A stretch of 64,000 nucleotides of DNA from Hwangdonia seohaensis (GCF_031932625.1 NZ_JAVSCK010000003.1:434001-498000); one strand, 5' to 3'. Positions 17,891-27,662 are shown, counted from the first letter of the stretch. Numbers and translations: made by a program. The notes: generated by a model not told the origin, from the letters alone.

Positions 17891-18598
17891 TTGAACAAAA
17901 CAATAGAACTGCAGGATTTAGGCTATAAAGACTATAAGCAAACTTGGGATTACCAAGAGCAATTGTTTAAAGGTATTGTTGACACCAAAATTAAAAACAG
18001 GCGCGAAGAAGCGGGTTTAAAAACCCAAAACTATTTCTTGTTTGTTGAGCATCCGCATGTTTATACTTTGGGCAAAAGCGGCGATTTGTCAAATTTGCTT
18101 TTAAGCGAAGCACAGCTTACCGAAAAAGGCGCAACCTTTTATAAAATTAATCGCGGTGGCGATATTACCTACCACGGCCCGGGACAAGTGGTTGGCTATC
18201 CTATTTTAGATTTGGAAAACTTTTTTACCGACATCCATAAATACCTGCGTTTTTTAGAAGAAATGATAATTTTAACGTTGGCCGAATACGATTTAAAAGC
18301 CGAACGAAGCCCCGGAGAAACCGGTGTTTGGCTAGATGTTGGCACACCCTTTGCTCGTAAAATTTGTGCCATGGGCGTTCGGGCGAGCCGTTGGGTAACC
18401 ATGCACGGGTTTGCATTGAACGTAAACGCTAATTTGGGGTATTTCGATAATATCATACCCTGTGGTATTCGCGGAAAAGCAGTAACCTCCTTAAACGTGG
18501 AGTTGGCTCAAAAAACAGTTGATGAAACCGAGGTTAAAGAAAAACTTTTAAAACATTTTTCCAATCTTTTTGAGGCTGAGTTTTATAACAAAATTTAA
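17891..18598 (+). CDS. lipB: Octanoyl-[acyl carrier protein]:protein N-octanoyltransferase
   Basis: LipB moves octanoate from acyl carrier protein to the lipoyl domains of 2-oxoacid dehydrogenases and the glycine cleavage H protein. This is the first step of endogenous lipoate synthesis. The 235-aa length is normal. Motifs are VEHPHVYTLGKSGD, INRGGDITYHGPGQVVGYP, the catalytic Lys in ARKICAMGVR (about K157) and the thioester Cys in IIPCGIRGKAVTS (about C191). The start is TTG, because no in-frame ATG lies near the conserved N terminus. A decayed copy of its 3' end lies at 19226-19367. Confidence 0.95.
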   Translation: MNKTIELQDLGYKDYKQTWDYQEQLFKGIVDTKIKNRREEAGLKTQNYFLFVEHPHVYTLGKSGDLSNLLLSEAQLTEKGATFYKINRGGDITYHGPGQVVGYPILDLENFFTDIHKYLRFLEEMIILTLAEYDLKAERSPGETGVWLDVGTPFARKICAMGVRASRWVTMHGFALNVNANLGYFDNIIPCGIRGKAVTSLNVELAQKTVDETEVKEKLLKHFSNLFEAEFYNKI

Positions 18599-18601
18599 AG
18601 C

Positions 18602-18982
18602 TTAATGCTCTATGTTTTTTATTTTTTCAGCAATAAGGTGGTAGGTTTCCATTTCCTGTTCCAATTGTAATTTGCTGTCATTTTTCTTTTTAAAATCGTA
18701 ATCCGTTAAAATAACATGTTCGGTTGGCTCAACATTTATACCCTTTAGGCAATGTTTGGCACATTGTAAAACACAGCCGTCTATGGCAATAATAGGTCTG
18801 TTGGATTGTGCTTTTTTAACCAAAGGCTTAACCTTTCCGCCTATGCCTGCGATACAGGACATTTCGGCTATACCATCAGCATTGGCTTTCAATGCTATGT
18901 CGTTTGCTAATTGGGCCACATTGCTACAACCTGAGCAAGAATAAATTAAGGGCTGTATTTTTTTTTGATCACTTTTTGTCAT
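18602..18982 (-). CDS. DGC-domain putative zinc-binding protein
   Basis: This 126-aa cytoplasmic protein has the DGC family cysteines: YSCSGCSNVAQLAND near the N terminus, EMSCIAGIGG in the middle, and IDGCVLQCAKHCL, which gives the domain its name. The four Cys-containing motifs are predicted to bind zinc. No enzymatic role is known for the family. It is convergent with lipB, with a 3-bp gap. The next 386 bp (18983-19368) hold only the lipB remnant described separately. Confidence 0.88.
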   Translation of the reverse strand: MTKSDQKKIQPLIYSCSGCSNVAQLANDIALKANADGIAEMSCIAGIGGKVKPLVKKAQSNRPIIAIDGCVLQCAKHCLKGINVEPTEHVILTDYDFKKKNDSKLQLEQEMETYHLIAEKIKNIEH

Positions 18983-19225
18983 AAACCATAACCATTTATC
19001 GCGGTACTGAACTTTTTCGGCGAAATTTCACGATACAAAAATGATTATAACAAGAGTGATATAAAATGATAAATGTCATAATATAAACCTGTAAACGATT
19101 AAATTGAAGTTGCGTAAAGCTTTAGGGTTAAGTTGGTTAATTGCTGTAGTTTATTAATGTCTTTTTAGAACAAACAACGATTTTTTTATAATTTCGATTT
19201 TAGACTAAATGTATATTCTATTTTA

Positions 19226-19367
19226 GGTTATTTCGGCACTAATACGCTCTGTGGTTTCGAGGAAAAGTAGTAACTTTCTTGAATGTAGAGTTGGCTCAAA
19301 AAACAGTTGATGAAATTGAGGTTAAAGAAGAGTTCCTAAAATTTTTTTTGAGGCCGAGTTTTTAAAC
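19226..19367 (+). pseudogene. Decayed partial duplicate of the lipB 3' end
   Basis: The sequence aligns by eye with lipB 18438-18592. Shared runs include TATTTCG, CTGTGG, GAGTTGGCTCAAAAAACAG, TTGATGAAA, GAGGTTAAAGAA and GAGGC(T/C)GAGTTTT. It carries many substitutions, a 1-bp deletion near GTGGTTTCG and a deletion of about 14 bp near the end, so it cannot encode LipB. It stops right at the ATG of the next gene. This shows an old local duplication or rearrangement. Confidence 0.85.
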
Positions 19368-19368
19368 A

Positions 19369-19863
19369 ATGAAAATAAAACGCTTTTTTAAAATACTATT
19401 ATTGATTTGTTGTTTGTTGCTTACTTCAATGTCAATTGCTTTAATGTATTCAGTTATAATTGTTGAAAAAGGTTCTTTTGAATATAGCATGTTAATTCCT
19501 TTGTTAATGATTCCTACAGGTGCTTTAAGTGTAGTTTATCATTTTAAAACTTTTAAATATTATAATTTAACTTTTAATACAAGTATTTTAAAAGATGTTG
19601 TTTTATGGGTTGGTAATGTGCTATTTGCCATATCCACTTTTTTAATGGCTTTTTTTATGTTGTATTCAATTTATAGCTTAAATAAAACAAAACTAAGCTC
19701 AGAATTATATTCTATAATTATATTTTGTGGTATTATTTTTTTAATAGTTGTATTTCTAATTATTGAAGAAATATGGCTTTATAAAAGAATTATTAATATC
19801 AAAGAGCAATCTAGATTATCTAATATTGATGGTATTAAAGGTAATATCGATGACAAAATTTAG
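19369..19863 (+). CDS. AT-rich four-helix membrane protein of unknown function
   Basis: This 164-aa protein has four hydrophobic segments: LLLICCLLLTSMSIALMYSVI, SMLIPLLMIPTGALSVVY, VLWVGNVLFAISTFLMAFFM and IIFCGIIFLIVVFLIIEEI. The tail is charged. No family is recognised. The DNA is visibly more AT-rich than its neighbours, and the gene abuts the lipB remnant. It may have moved together with it, or it may once have stood downstream of a full lipB copy. Expression is uncertain. Confidence 0.55.
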   Translation: MKIKRFFKILLLICCLLLTSMSIALMYSVIIVEKGSFEYSMLIPLLMIPTGALSVVYHFKTFKYYNLTFNTSILKDVVLWVGNVLFAISTFLMAFFMLYSIYSLNKTKLSSELYSIIIFCGIIFLIVVFLIIEEIWLYKRIINIKEQSRLSNIDGIKGNIDDKI

Positions 19864-19898
19864 TTTGCGATTATTGAATATTATCTAATAAGTAAGTT

Positions 19899-21338
19899 TT
19901 AATCGTTAGAATATGCAATACCCAAATCGTTAGTTCTAATAGCTTTTAATTTCTTGGCAAGTTTCTTTTTGAATTGAGCGACAACCTTGGCATATTCCGG
20001 GTTTTCGGCTAAATTGGTATATTGTTTGGGGTCTGTTTCCATATCAAAAAGCTCAATGCCCGCTGAGGCATCTTCGTTATATTGAATATAAGCCCATTTA
20101 TCATTCCGCAATAAAAAACTTTTTCCGCCTTGCGAAACACTAAAGGCCATATCCCGAACTTTCTTTTTGGGGTTGTCTAGCGTTTTTACCAAACTTTTTC
20201 CTTGTAAATGTTTTGATGGTTTTAAACCCGCTAGTTCGGCAATGGTTGGATACAAATCCAATAATTCAACAAAAGAATGACAAACAGCGGCTTTTTTACC
20301 GGGAACTTTAATGATTAACGGTACGCGAACAGACTCTTCGTGCAAACTCACTTTCATCCAGAAATCATGCTCGCCTAAATGGAAGCCGTGATCGGAAGTG
20401 AAAATAACAATGGTGTTGTCTTCCAACCCTTCATCTTTAAGCGTTTTAAGCACTTTCCCAACTTGTGCATCCATGTAGGAAACCGATGCGTAATATGCAG
20501 CCACTGCCTTTTTTTTTTGCTCTAAACTCATTTTTGCATTAAGGCTCGTTACGTAGTTTATGCCTCGTTTTGGTATATCGTCCCAATCGCCATCAACTTT
20601 TTTGGGTAAAATGACTTCGTTAAAAGGATATGGTTCAAAATACGATTTTGGCGCCACAAATGGCACATGTGGCCTTACAAAACCCACCGCTAAAAAAAAG
20701 GGTTTGTCTTTGTGTTTTTTAATAAGTTCTGAGGCTTTTTTGGCCGTTTTTCCATCGGAATGCACTAAATCGTCACCATCAGCTTTTACAATCGTCATGA
20801 CGTTTCCGCCCTTTCTTTCAATTTTGCCATCAGGATTTCCTTGAACCAATTCGGCATCGCCATCGGCTTTCCATTCGGGGCCAGGGCTGTTAAAACGTTC
20901 GGTCCACGAGGCTTCATCATCTTGCCCGTTCGAGCCGGTTTCGATATCAATAGGAACACCCATGTGGTAAATTTTGCTTACCCGTGCGGTATAATAGCCG
21001 TTTTCCTTAAATAGCTGTGACCATGTTTTTCGGTCGTGACCTATATTTTTTCTACCGCTAACATAGCCAAAAGTAGTGGTGGCATTGGGGTAATAACCAG
21101 ACATAAAAGAGGCTCGGGACGGACCGCAAACCGGGTATTGCGTATAGGCTTTGGTGTACCTAACGCCTTCTGAGGCTAATTGATCAATGTTTGGTGTGTA
21201 GCATGCTTTGTTTTCGTACGATGACACTGCTGTTGCCGTTAAATCGTCTGAAATAATAAACAATATATTGGGCTTTTTTTCTTGGGAAAAGACACAGAAA
21301 CTTAGCAGAAAAAACACGGAATAAATAAATGGTTTCAT
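19899..21338 (-). CDS. Secreted sulfatase, iduronate-2-sulfatase-like
   Basis: This 479-aa protein has a signal peptide (cut after about residue 19) and is periplasmic or exported. The sulfatase signature is CGPSR at about 71-75, where the Cys becomes formylglycine, so an anaerobic or aerobic maturase is needed elsewhere. Metal Asp residues lie in IISDDLTATA, and FTSDHGFHLGEH matches the second metal segment. Layout and motifs (SFMSGYYPNATT, VGFVRPHVPFVAPKSYF) resemble iduronate-2-sulfatase relatives of family S1. Marine flavobacteria use these on sulfated polysaccharides. No glycoside hydrolase or SusCD pair is nearby, so the substrate is open. Confidence 0.9.
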   Translation of the reverse strand: MKPFIYSVFFLLSFCVFSQEKKPNILFIISDDLTATAVSSYENKACYTPNIDQLASEGVRYTKAYTQYPVCGPSRASFMSGYYPNATTTFGYVSGRKNIGHDRKTWSQLFKENGYYTARVSKIYHMGVPIDIETGSNGQDDEASWTERFNSPGPEWKADGDAELVQGNPDGKIERKGGNVMTIVKADGDDLVHSDGKTAKKASELIKKHKDKPFFLAVGFVRPHVPFVAPKSYFEPYPFNEVILPKKVDGDWDDIPKRGINYVTSLNAKMSLEQKKKAVAAYYASVSYMDAQVGKVLKTLKDEGLEDNTIVIFTSDHGFHLGEHDFWMKVSLHEESVRVPLIIKVPGKKAAVCHSFVELLDLYPTIAELAGLKPSKHLQGKSLVKTLDNPKKKVRDMAFSVSQGGKSFLLRNDKWAYIQYNEDASAGIELFDMETDPKQYTNLAENPEYAKVVAQFKKKLAKKLKAIRTNDLGIAYSND

Positions 21339-21401
21339 AGTTTATTTCTTATAAGTTAAAGTCATTTTAGAGCTTTGTTTGAAACTTAAATACAGTAAAA
21401 A

Positions 21402-23900
21402 CTACAGCTCGACCGCATTGTTATTTACAAAGAAAATGGCGTTTGCAAAAAACAGTTTTCCGTTTTCCCAAAAACTTCTAAACATTACATCGTCAACCAT
21501 ATAAATCATGCTGCCTTTGCCAATTCGTTCTTCTCCAAAAATTAAAGTGTTGTTTAGTTTTTTTAAGGCATTGCTTCCTGCAAACCCCGAGACTTTAGTT
21601 GGATTGTTATCTAGATAGGCCACATTAAAATGGTTTTTGCCCAATAGTTTGTAGGCGCTACTGCTAACTTTAAGTGACAGGTAATTGGTATCGTAACCAA
21701 AAGCCAGGGGATGTGTGTTATCGACTTTTGTTTTAAAAATAGCCCCGGAAATCAGGTTTTTTATAGCTTCGCGTTCTCTATCGGCGTAGGGTATTAAGTT
21801 GTTGCTATCCTCGTCTTTTTTGTCGGTTTCACTCTTTTTTATATTAAAACCATTTTTGCCCGTAAAAGCATTTAGGGCGTTGCCTATGGCGATTACTTTT
21901 CCGCCACTGGCAACCCACGATTTTAATTTTTCTAAACCTTTGTCGTTCAAAATACTTGAATAATATCCGTTGGGAATAATAAGAACATCAAATTTATTTA
22001 GGTTCAAACCAGCAAAATTTTCTGTGTTTATGGAAGTAACCGGGTAATGTAATTGCCTTTCAAAAAAGTACCAAAGTGCGCCGTAATTTAAAGATGAGGT
22101 GCTTTTACCGGAGAGCATTGCAATTTTTTGTTTGTTAACCAATTTAATCTCGGGCGAACCAAAATCGGGACCATCTGTTGAAAAACCGGATTGCGCAGTG
22201 GTTAGTTTTCGGTTGTGTTTGTTTGCTGTGTTTACAACAATATTATCGAAATCATCCACTTTTTTGTTATCGCCCCTAACAATAATCAAAGAGCCGCTGT
22301 TAAAAGTTTCTCCTTCGGTTTTTAATGGCTTTTCGGTAAATCTTACTTTTATATTTTGATTTAATAAATCGGCTAAAAATTTAGCGTCTTTTAAATGGTT
22401 CCACGTTACCAAATAACCCGTTGCGGTTTTGCTGATTGTATTATTTATTGCGGCTTGCAGTATTGTTTTTGTGGGTACTATGTTTTTACTTGCCACGGCA
22501 TTTAGCCCGTAAGCATAAGGTAAACTCCAAGCTGTAATATCGTAAGTGATGGAATCGCTTAATTTGGTGTTTGGCTCAAAAAGTACTTTTACCATTTTGC
22601 CTTTTGGTTGATTGGTGCTCACCACCAAATCTTTTGATGTGGTGTTTATTTGCCCTTGGGAAGATGTATTATAATGGTAACCGCTAACTTTTCCGCCTTG
22701 AGCGAAACCATAAGAAATCTCGTGTTTGTCCAATAGATTTTTTAACGATTCAATGTTATCGGTATCGCCCTGCATTACATAGCTTTTATATGTTAAGTTT
22801 GAATTATCGAAGAATTTTTTAAACTCGGTATTTAATTTTTCAGCATGTTTGGAAGCTATTTCAACGGTTGATAAACCCGCTGTGGTGTGATGAGCAATTC
22901 TATCGATAAGCGTTAAAATAGCGCCTTCATCATTTAAAACACCCAATCCTGCACGCCCATGTCCAGCTTGCTCGTATGTCATGCCAATGGCGCCCATGTA
23001 TGTAGGATACGTGTCGCCATAGCTGGGATAGAGTAAGTCGAAACGTTCTTTGGTAAAATAAAGCCAACCCGCTTTATCGAAATATGTCGCATGGTTTTTA
23101 CCAATTTGTGTTTGGAAATCGCGTTGCCAATTGGTAATTATTTCATGAAAAGGTTCGGCAGCCGGCGCAAAATAGTAAGGCTCGTTAATGCCTTGTTCAT
23201 GAAAATCCACATGAATATGGGGCAACCACTTGTTGTAAATTTTTAATCTAGAGGCCGACTCGATTTGGGTTGCCCACGCCCAATCTCTGTTTAAATCGAA
23301 CAGATAATGGTTTGGTCTTCCACCGGGCCAAGGTTCATTATGTTCGCTGGCTTGTTGGTTTATATCGTATGGTGTACTTGCTGTTGTGTTGTACCAATTA
23401 ACATAGCGGTCGCGGCCATCTGGATTTAAGCACGGATCGATAATAACTACGGTATTTTGCAACCAGTCTTGTTTTTCGGTTAAAAGTTTGTACAGCGTTT
23501 TCATGGCCGCTTCGCTACTCGACGCTTCGTTACCGTGTACGTTGTAGCTTAACCATAAAATGGCAATATCGGTTTTGGTTGGAGTACCGGCATTCACACC
23601 GGTGTTTTTTAAGTTGTTTTGTCGAATGGTTTCAAGGTTTTGCAAATTTTCTTCAGATGAAACGTAAGCAACCATTAGCGGTCTGCGTTCGTAAGTTTCG
23701 CCATACTTTTCAAGTTTAACTTGGTTCGGAAGTTGGTTGGAAACCTGTTTAAAGTAATCCACCACTTGATGGTGTCTGGAAAACTGAGTACCTAAATCGT
23801 AGCCTAAAAACTCTGAAGGCGATTGAATGTTTTGAGAATTGAGGTTAAGGGTAAATACCAAGAAAGTTAAAAACAGAAAACGACTTAAAAAATGTTTCAT
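21402..23900 (-). CDS. Secreted M14-family zinc carboxypeptidase
   Basis: This 832-aa protein has a signal peptide. The catalytic M14 domain occupies roughly residues 25-340: zinc ligands in VHGNEA (H122, E125) and in VDFHEQG (about H234), NPDGRDRYVNWYN for substrate binding, and MTYEQAGHGR for the catalytic Glu. A long C-terminal part (about 400-830) contains a glutamine-amidotransferase-like region (FDVLIIPNGYYSS, WVASGGKVIAIGNAL). This two-part design is common in Bacteroidota M14 peptidases. It probably digests peptides in the periplasm or outside the cell. The sulfatase follows 63 bp downstream. Confidence 0.9.
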   Translation of the reverse strand: MKHFLSRFLFLTFLVFTLNLNSQNIQSPSEFLGYDLGTQFSRHHQVVDYFKQVSNQLPNQVKLEKYGETYERRPLMVAYVSSEENLQNLETIRQNNLKNTGVNAGTPTKTDIAILWLSYNVHGNEASSSEAAMKTLYKLLTEKQDWLQNTVVIIDPCLNPDGRDRYVNWYNTTASTPYDINQQASEHNEPWPGGRPNHYLFDLNRDWAWATQIESASRLKIYNKWLPHIHVDFHEQGINEPYYFAPAAEPFHEIITNWQRDFQTQIGKNHATYFDKAGWLYFTKERFDLLYPSYGDTYPTYMGAIGMTYEQAGHGRAGLGVLNDEGAILTLIDRIAHHTTAGLSTVEIASKHAEKLNTEFKKFFDNSNLTYKSYVMQGDTDNIESLKNLLDKHEISYGFAQGGKVSGYHYNTSSQGQINTTSKDLVVSTNQPKGKMVKVLFEPNTKLSDSITYDITAWSLPYAYGLNAVASKNIVPTKTILQAAINNTISKTATGYLVTWNHLKDAKFLADLLNQNIKVRFTEKPLKTEGETFNSGSLIIVRGDNKKVDDFDNIVVNTANKHNRKLTTAQSGFSTDGPDFGSPEIKLVNKQKIAMLSGKSTSSLNYGALWYFFERQLHYPVTSINTENFAGLNLNKFDVLIIPNGYYSSILNDKGLEKLKSWVASGGKVIAIGNALNAFTGKNGFNIKKSETDKKDEDSNNLIPYADREREAIKNLISGAIFKTKVDNTHPLAFGYDTNYLSLKVSSSAYKLLGKNHFNVAYLDNNPTKVSGFAGSNALKKLNNTLIFGEERIGKGSMIYMVDDVMFRSFWENGKLFFANAIFFVNNNAVEL

Positions 23901-24207
23901 AAAAAATGACTGTATAAATGAGCCGCTAATTTACTCAATTTATAAATGCGTGCCTAACGTAAAAATCTTGATAATATTTAATGTTTAATAGATAATTTGA
24001 TTTAGAAAATCAATTCACCTGAGATGTTTTTTTTTGAATAAATTATTTTTTCAAAGAAATAACGGTTTGATAGAATCAGGCAAACCATGGACAAAATGAA
24101 TGATCCACATATTTGTCTATTTAGTGGTTTTAGTAGTTTTACAAACGGCCAATCATCGTTACCAAAATTTAAAAACCTAATATTTTTAAGTTTATGGTCT
24201 GTTTAAG
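23901..24207. other. 307-bp intergenic stretch without recognised features
   Basis: AT-rich sequence between two minus-strand genes. I found no open frame of note, no strong hairpin with a T tract, and no exact TAnnTTTG element before the M14 gene (the closest is TAAATTGA). Confidence 0.5.
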
Positions 24208-25017
24208 CTAATTCCAAACATGATTAACCAACCAATCAGCGGCATCTTGTAAATAGGATGCGTATTCGCAAGGTTCGTTATGGGTTAAGCCTGGGGCAAT
24301 TACCATGGTAATATCGCTACCGGAATCAATGCTGGCGTTTACCCAATTTTCGACATTCTCCACAGGAAATAAAGCATCATCCTCACCATGAATCACATAC
24401 ACCGGAATAGGTATTTTCCTGCCCACACCGTTGTTTGTTGTGTTATATTGACTGGCCATGGGAATAGATGCAGAGAAAATATCGGATTGGGTTTCGGCAA
24501 AAAACCAACTTCCGTTGCCGCCATCGCTATAGCCGTGTATCACCACTTTATTGGTATCTACCGGTAGGTATGTGGATGCTAAATCCACTAAGGCTAAAAC
24601 CTGTTCGTTGTTATCAATTGTTGGCCATAATATGGCATTGCTATTCGGACTGATTATAATGGCATCAAGCGATTCAAAGCCTGTTTCAGCTAAACACTCC
24701 GTAAATTTATGGGCATTTGGCGAGTCGCCACAAGCAGCACAACCGTGTAAGGTAATAATTAGCGGTCTTTTGTTATTTGTAAAATCCACATCCGGCATAA
24801 TTACCCTAAAGTTCCAAGTACCGTTATTTAGGTTTTCTAGTGAAATATCATTGTTTCCAGTATTAAAATCGATGTTGCTAAAATCGTCTTGAATATCTTC
24901 ATAGGTCCGCGGTCCAGCATCACCAATATCGGGTTCATCAAAAATGCCGGATTTATTACAGCTCAAAAAAGAAAAGAGGATTAATGAAAAGATTAAAACG
25001 AATTTGAGGTTTTTCAT
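24208..25017 (-). CDS. Esterase-like lipoprotein (PHB depolymerase / LpqC type)
   Basis: This 269-aa protein starts at the ATG at 25017, which puts a lipoprotein signal directly at the N terminus (lipobox FLSC, Cys about 20). An upstream in-frame ATG would add 20 residues before the signal and is rejected. The alpha/beta-hydrolase domain has PLIITLHGCAACGDSPNA (oxyanion), nucleophile in HGYSDGGNGSWF, acid in HGEDDALFP and His in LTHNEPCEYA. This matches secreted esterases related to poly(3-hydroxybutyrate) depolymerases and feruloyl esterases. The natural substrate is unknown. Confidence 0.83.
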   Translation of the reverse strand: MKNLKFVLIFSLILFSFLSCNKSGIFDEPDIGDAGPRTYEDIQDDFSNIDFNTGNNDISLENLNNGTWNFRVIMPDVDFTNNKRPLIITLHGCAACGDSPNAHKFTECLAETGFESLDAIIISPNSNAILWPTIDNNEQVLALVDLASTYLPVDTNKVVIHGYSDGGNGSWFFAETQSDIFSASIPMASQYNTTNNGVGRKIPIPVYVIHGEDDALFPVENVENWVNASIDSGSDITMVIAPGLTHNEPCEYASYLQDAADWLVNHVWN

Positions 25018-25220
25018 GATTGATTTATTTTGATGATGCCATGTGAAATTAATAAAATTTGAATGAATCAGCTTCAAATTATTGTTAAAAATACATTGAA
25101 TGACGTATATTGATAGGGAAACCGAATTCTTGAAATAGAATTAATGCCAAATGCTTTAACGTATTTTTTAGAATGATAAAATTGGAATAACTGTATATTT
25201 ACATAATTTTTTAATTAAAC

Positions 25221-26819
25221 ATGCATCAAAATTATATTCCGTTTCGCGATACTGGTTACTTTTCATCATTAATTAGTGATTATTTAGATGAAAAAAGCGA
25301 GTTAAATCCGTTTTACAATCGTTTTCCAAATCTTGAAAATTTTAAGGCCCAAATGGAGGAGAAGCGCCATTCGGAACTTGTTTCAGAAACCCACCGTAAA
25401 ATTTTGGCTTCAGTTTTAAGCCAACAATACCAAAATATTGAAGCATCAAAGCAAACCCTTCAAAATATTGAATGGCTAAAAGCCGAAAACACCTTTACAA
25501 TAACAACAGGGCATCAATTAAATTTATTCACTGGGCCGCTGTATTTTCTGTATAAAATCATTTCAACCATAAACCTTACAAAACAATTAAAAGAGGCCTA
25601 TCCAAAAAACAATTTTGTGCCTGTGTATTGGATGGCGACCGAAGACCACGATTTTGAAGAAATCAATTATTTTAATTTTAAGGGCAAAAAAATACAGTGG
25701 AACCACCAGTCAAACGGAGCGGTTGGTGAATTGCAAACTGATGGATTAGATAAGGTTTTCGAGCTGTTTTCAAAAGAATTGGGGCATGGTAAAAACGCCG
25801 ATTATTTGAAGCAGTTATTTGAAGACGCTTATATAAAACACAGTAATCTAACAGATGCCACACGTTTTTTGGCTAACGCGTTGTTTACAGATTACGGATT
25901 GGTAATTATTGATGCCAATGAAGCCGACTTAAAAAGACAATTTATTCCTTTTTTGGAAGATGAATTGCTAAATCAAACATCGCATAAATCGGTTTCAAAA
26001 ACAAATGAAGCGATTTCAAAAGATTATGGAATTCAAGTTAATCCACGGGAAATCAACCTGTTTTATTTAAAAGAAAATTTACGCGAACGTATTGTTTTTG
26101 AAGACGACATTTACAAAGTCTTAAATACTGATATTTCATGGCGTAAGAATGAGGTACAAAAAGAACTTTTAGAACACCCAGAGCGCTTTTCGCCAAACGT
26201 GATTATGCGCCCCTTGTATCAAGAAGTCATATTGCCCAATCTGTGCTACATTGGCGGCGGTGGCGAATTGGCATACTGGTTTCAATTAAAACAGTTTTTT
26301 AATACTGTTAAAGTACCATTTCCAATACTTTTGCTTCGTAATTCGGTTTTAATCCAAACGGAAAAGCAACAGGAAAAACTTGATAAGCTCCATATTTCAA
26401 AAGCCGATATCTTTCTGAAACCCGATGCGTTTATAAATAAAAAAGTAAGACAGATTTCGGATATTGATATCGATTTTTCGCCTCAAAAAGCACAGCTTAA
26501 AACACAGTTTGAAGCCTTGTACCAAATGGCCGAACAAACCGATAAGTCCTTTTTAGGCGCAGTAAAAGCCCAAGAGGTAAAGCAGTTAAAAGGGCTTGAT
26601 AATTTGGAGAAACGCTTATTAAAAGCACAAAAACGACAACTGGCAGATCAAGTTTCTAGAATGCGCGACCTACAAAGAGTACTATTCCCAAACGGCAGTT
26701 TGCAAGAGCGAAACACCAATTTCTCAGAGTTTTATCTGGAATATGGCGAATCGCTTATTGTTAAATTGATAGAAAATTTAAAGCCATTAAAAGGGGATTT
26801 CTCAATCTTAACCTTTTAA
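25221..26819 (+). CDS. bshC: Bacillithiol biosynthesis cysteine-adding enzyme
   Basis: BshC joins cysteine to glucosaminyl-malate, the last step in making bacillithiol, the low-molecular-weight thiol of Bacillota and many Bacteroidota. The 532-aa length fits the family. Recognisable stretches are the N-terminal IPFRDTGYFSSLISDYL, the TTGHQLNLFTGPLYFLYK loop, VPVYWMATEDHDFEEI, NVIMRPLYQEVILPNLCYI and GGGGELAYW. A coiled-coil part at about 440-500 mediates dimerisation in relatives. Other bsh genes are not in the window. It is convergent with the next lipoprotein gene, 6 bp apart. Confidence 0.94.
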   Translation: MHQNYIPFRDTGYFSSLISDYLDEKSELNPFYNRFPNLENFKAQMEEKRHSELVSETHRKILASVLSQQYQNIEASKQTLQNIEWLKAENTFTITTGHQLNLFTGPLYFLYKIISTINLTKQLKEAYPKNNFVPVYWMATEDHDFEEINYFNFKGKKIQWNHQSNGAVGELQTDGLDKVFELFSKELGHGKNADYLKQLFEDAYIKHSNLTDATRFLANALFTDYGLVIIDANEADLKRQFIPFLEDELLNQTSHKSVSKTNEAISKDYGIQVNPREINLFYLKENLRERIVFEDDIYKVLNTDISWRKNEVQKELLEHPERFSPNVIMRPLYQEVILPNLCYIGGGGELAYWFQLKQFFNTVKVPFPILLLRNSVLIQTEKQQEKLDKLHISKADIFLKPDAFINKKVRQISDIDIDFSPQKAQLKTQFEALYQMAEQTDKSFLGAVKAQEVKQLKGLDNLEKRLLKAQKRQLADQVSRMRDLQRVLFPNGSLQERNTNFSEFYLEYGESLIVKLIENLKPLKGDFSILTF

Positions 26820-26825
26820 TCATTG

Positions 26826-27179
26826 TTATTTTAGGGATATACAGGAACTACCTTTAAAAGTAGTGCTTTCAATAACATTGTTTTTATTGGCCGTGAATGA
26901 TGTTTGGCAATAATTTTGAGTTGTTGATTGGTAAGTTACATCGGCAAATTGGCTGTGTCGGGTCGTTACCAAGGAATTATTAACATACAAATACGTATAC
27001 ATTTTGCTGCCGTTTGGCAATTCGTAAATGTCGCTTGGTGGTCCCCAGCTGTTAATTAAGTCATTTACATCGGCTCCACGCCATGTATTAATTCTATTGG
27101 CGTAATTTTTTGAGGAAACACATGAGCTTACTAATAGGCCTATTACTATTATTTGAATTGTTTTTATAAGAGTTTTCAT
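26826..27179 (-). CDS. Small lipoprotein, SmpA/BamE-like fold possible
   Basis: This 117-aa protein has a lipobox (LVSSC). The mature domain has RINTWRGADVNDLINSWGPP, then ELPNGSKMYTYLYVNN. The pattern of a helix, a WGPP turn and a tyrosine-rich strand resembles BamE/SmpA-type small lipoproteins, but similarity is weak. It follows the two other small lipoprotein genes on the same strand (42-bp gap), so it may be the last gene of the operon controlled by the promoter at 28154. Confidence 0.6.
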   Translation of the reverse strand: MKTLIKTIQIIVIGLLVSSCVSSKNYANRINTWRGADVNDLINSWGPPSDIYELPNGSKMYTYLYVNNSLVTTRHSQFADVTYQSTTQNYCQTSFTANKNNVIESTTFKGSSCISLK

Positions 27180-27221
27180 TTTTGTGGATGTTTATAATTT
27201 ATCAATTAATTTGGATTTTAA

Positions 27222-27641
27222 TTAATTTCTACCTAAGTCTAAGTCAGGAAATGTGGTTACATTTTCCTCGCAATTAGAAATCTCAAGTTCAGAGATGGTT
27301 TCGTTATGAATCTTATCTTGACAACGAGAGCATCTTCCTCTTTCATAAACAAAAGAGTAAAGCTTGTATTTTCCAGGTGTTAAAATGATGATTTGTGATT
27401 GTTTGGAAGGGATGATATAATTTGGAGGTAAATCGTTTTCATTTATATCATAAATGTCAGATTCATCTTCAATAAAGTATACATGTCTTGGGTACAAACT
27501 TTCATTGTTTTTAAGGGTTAATGTGGCTGGAGTATCACATATTTCGTCTTTGCTGCAAGAAACCAACATGGTCGTTGTGCTTATAACTATCAAACACAAT
27601 GTGTTCAATCTATGGCTGTATTTTTTAAATAAAGAATTCAT
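27222..27641 (-). CDS. Small lipoprotein of unknown function, paralogue pair member 1
   Basis: This 139-aa protein has an N-terminal hydrophobic stretch with lipobox LVSC. The mature part appears all-beta: ATLTLKNNESLYPRHVYFI, IIILTPGKYKLYSFVYERG, then a CSRCQDK pair of Cys and ISNCEENVTTF. It shares layout with the upstream gene (N-terminal TLTL/WLTI strand, ..TPG/PEG.Y.LY.. strand, Cys near the end), so they look like divergent duplicates. Function is unknown. The gap to the upstream gene is 21 bp, so they are cotranscribed. Confidence 0.6.
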   Translation of the reverse strand: MNSLFKKYSHRLNTLCLIVISTTTMLVSCSKDEICDTPATLTLKNNESLYPRHVYFIEDESDIYDINENDLPPNYIIPSKQSQIIILTPGKYKLYSFVYERGRCSRCQDKIHNETISELEISNCEENVTTFPDLDLGRN

Positions 27642-27662
27642 AATTTTTAAGTTATATGGCGA

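Noticed and set aside
25018..25077. Upstream ATG of the esterase-like lipoprotein
   Set aside because: It would place 20 polar residues before a clear lipoprotein signal.
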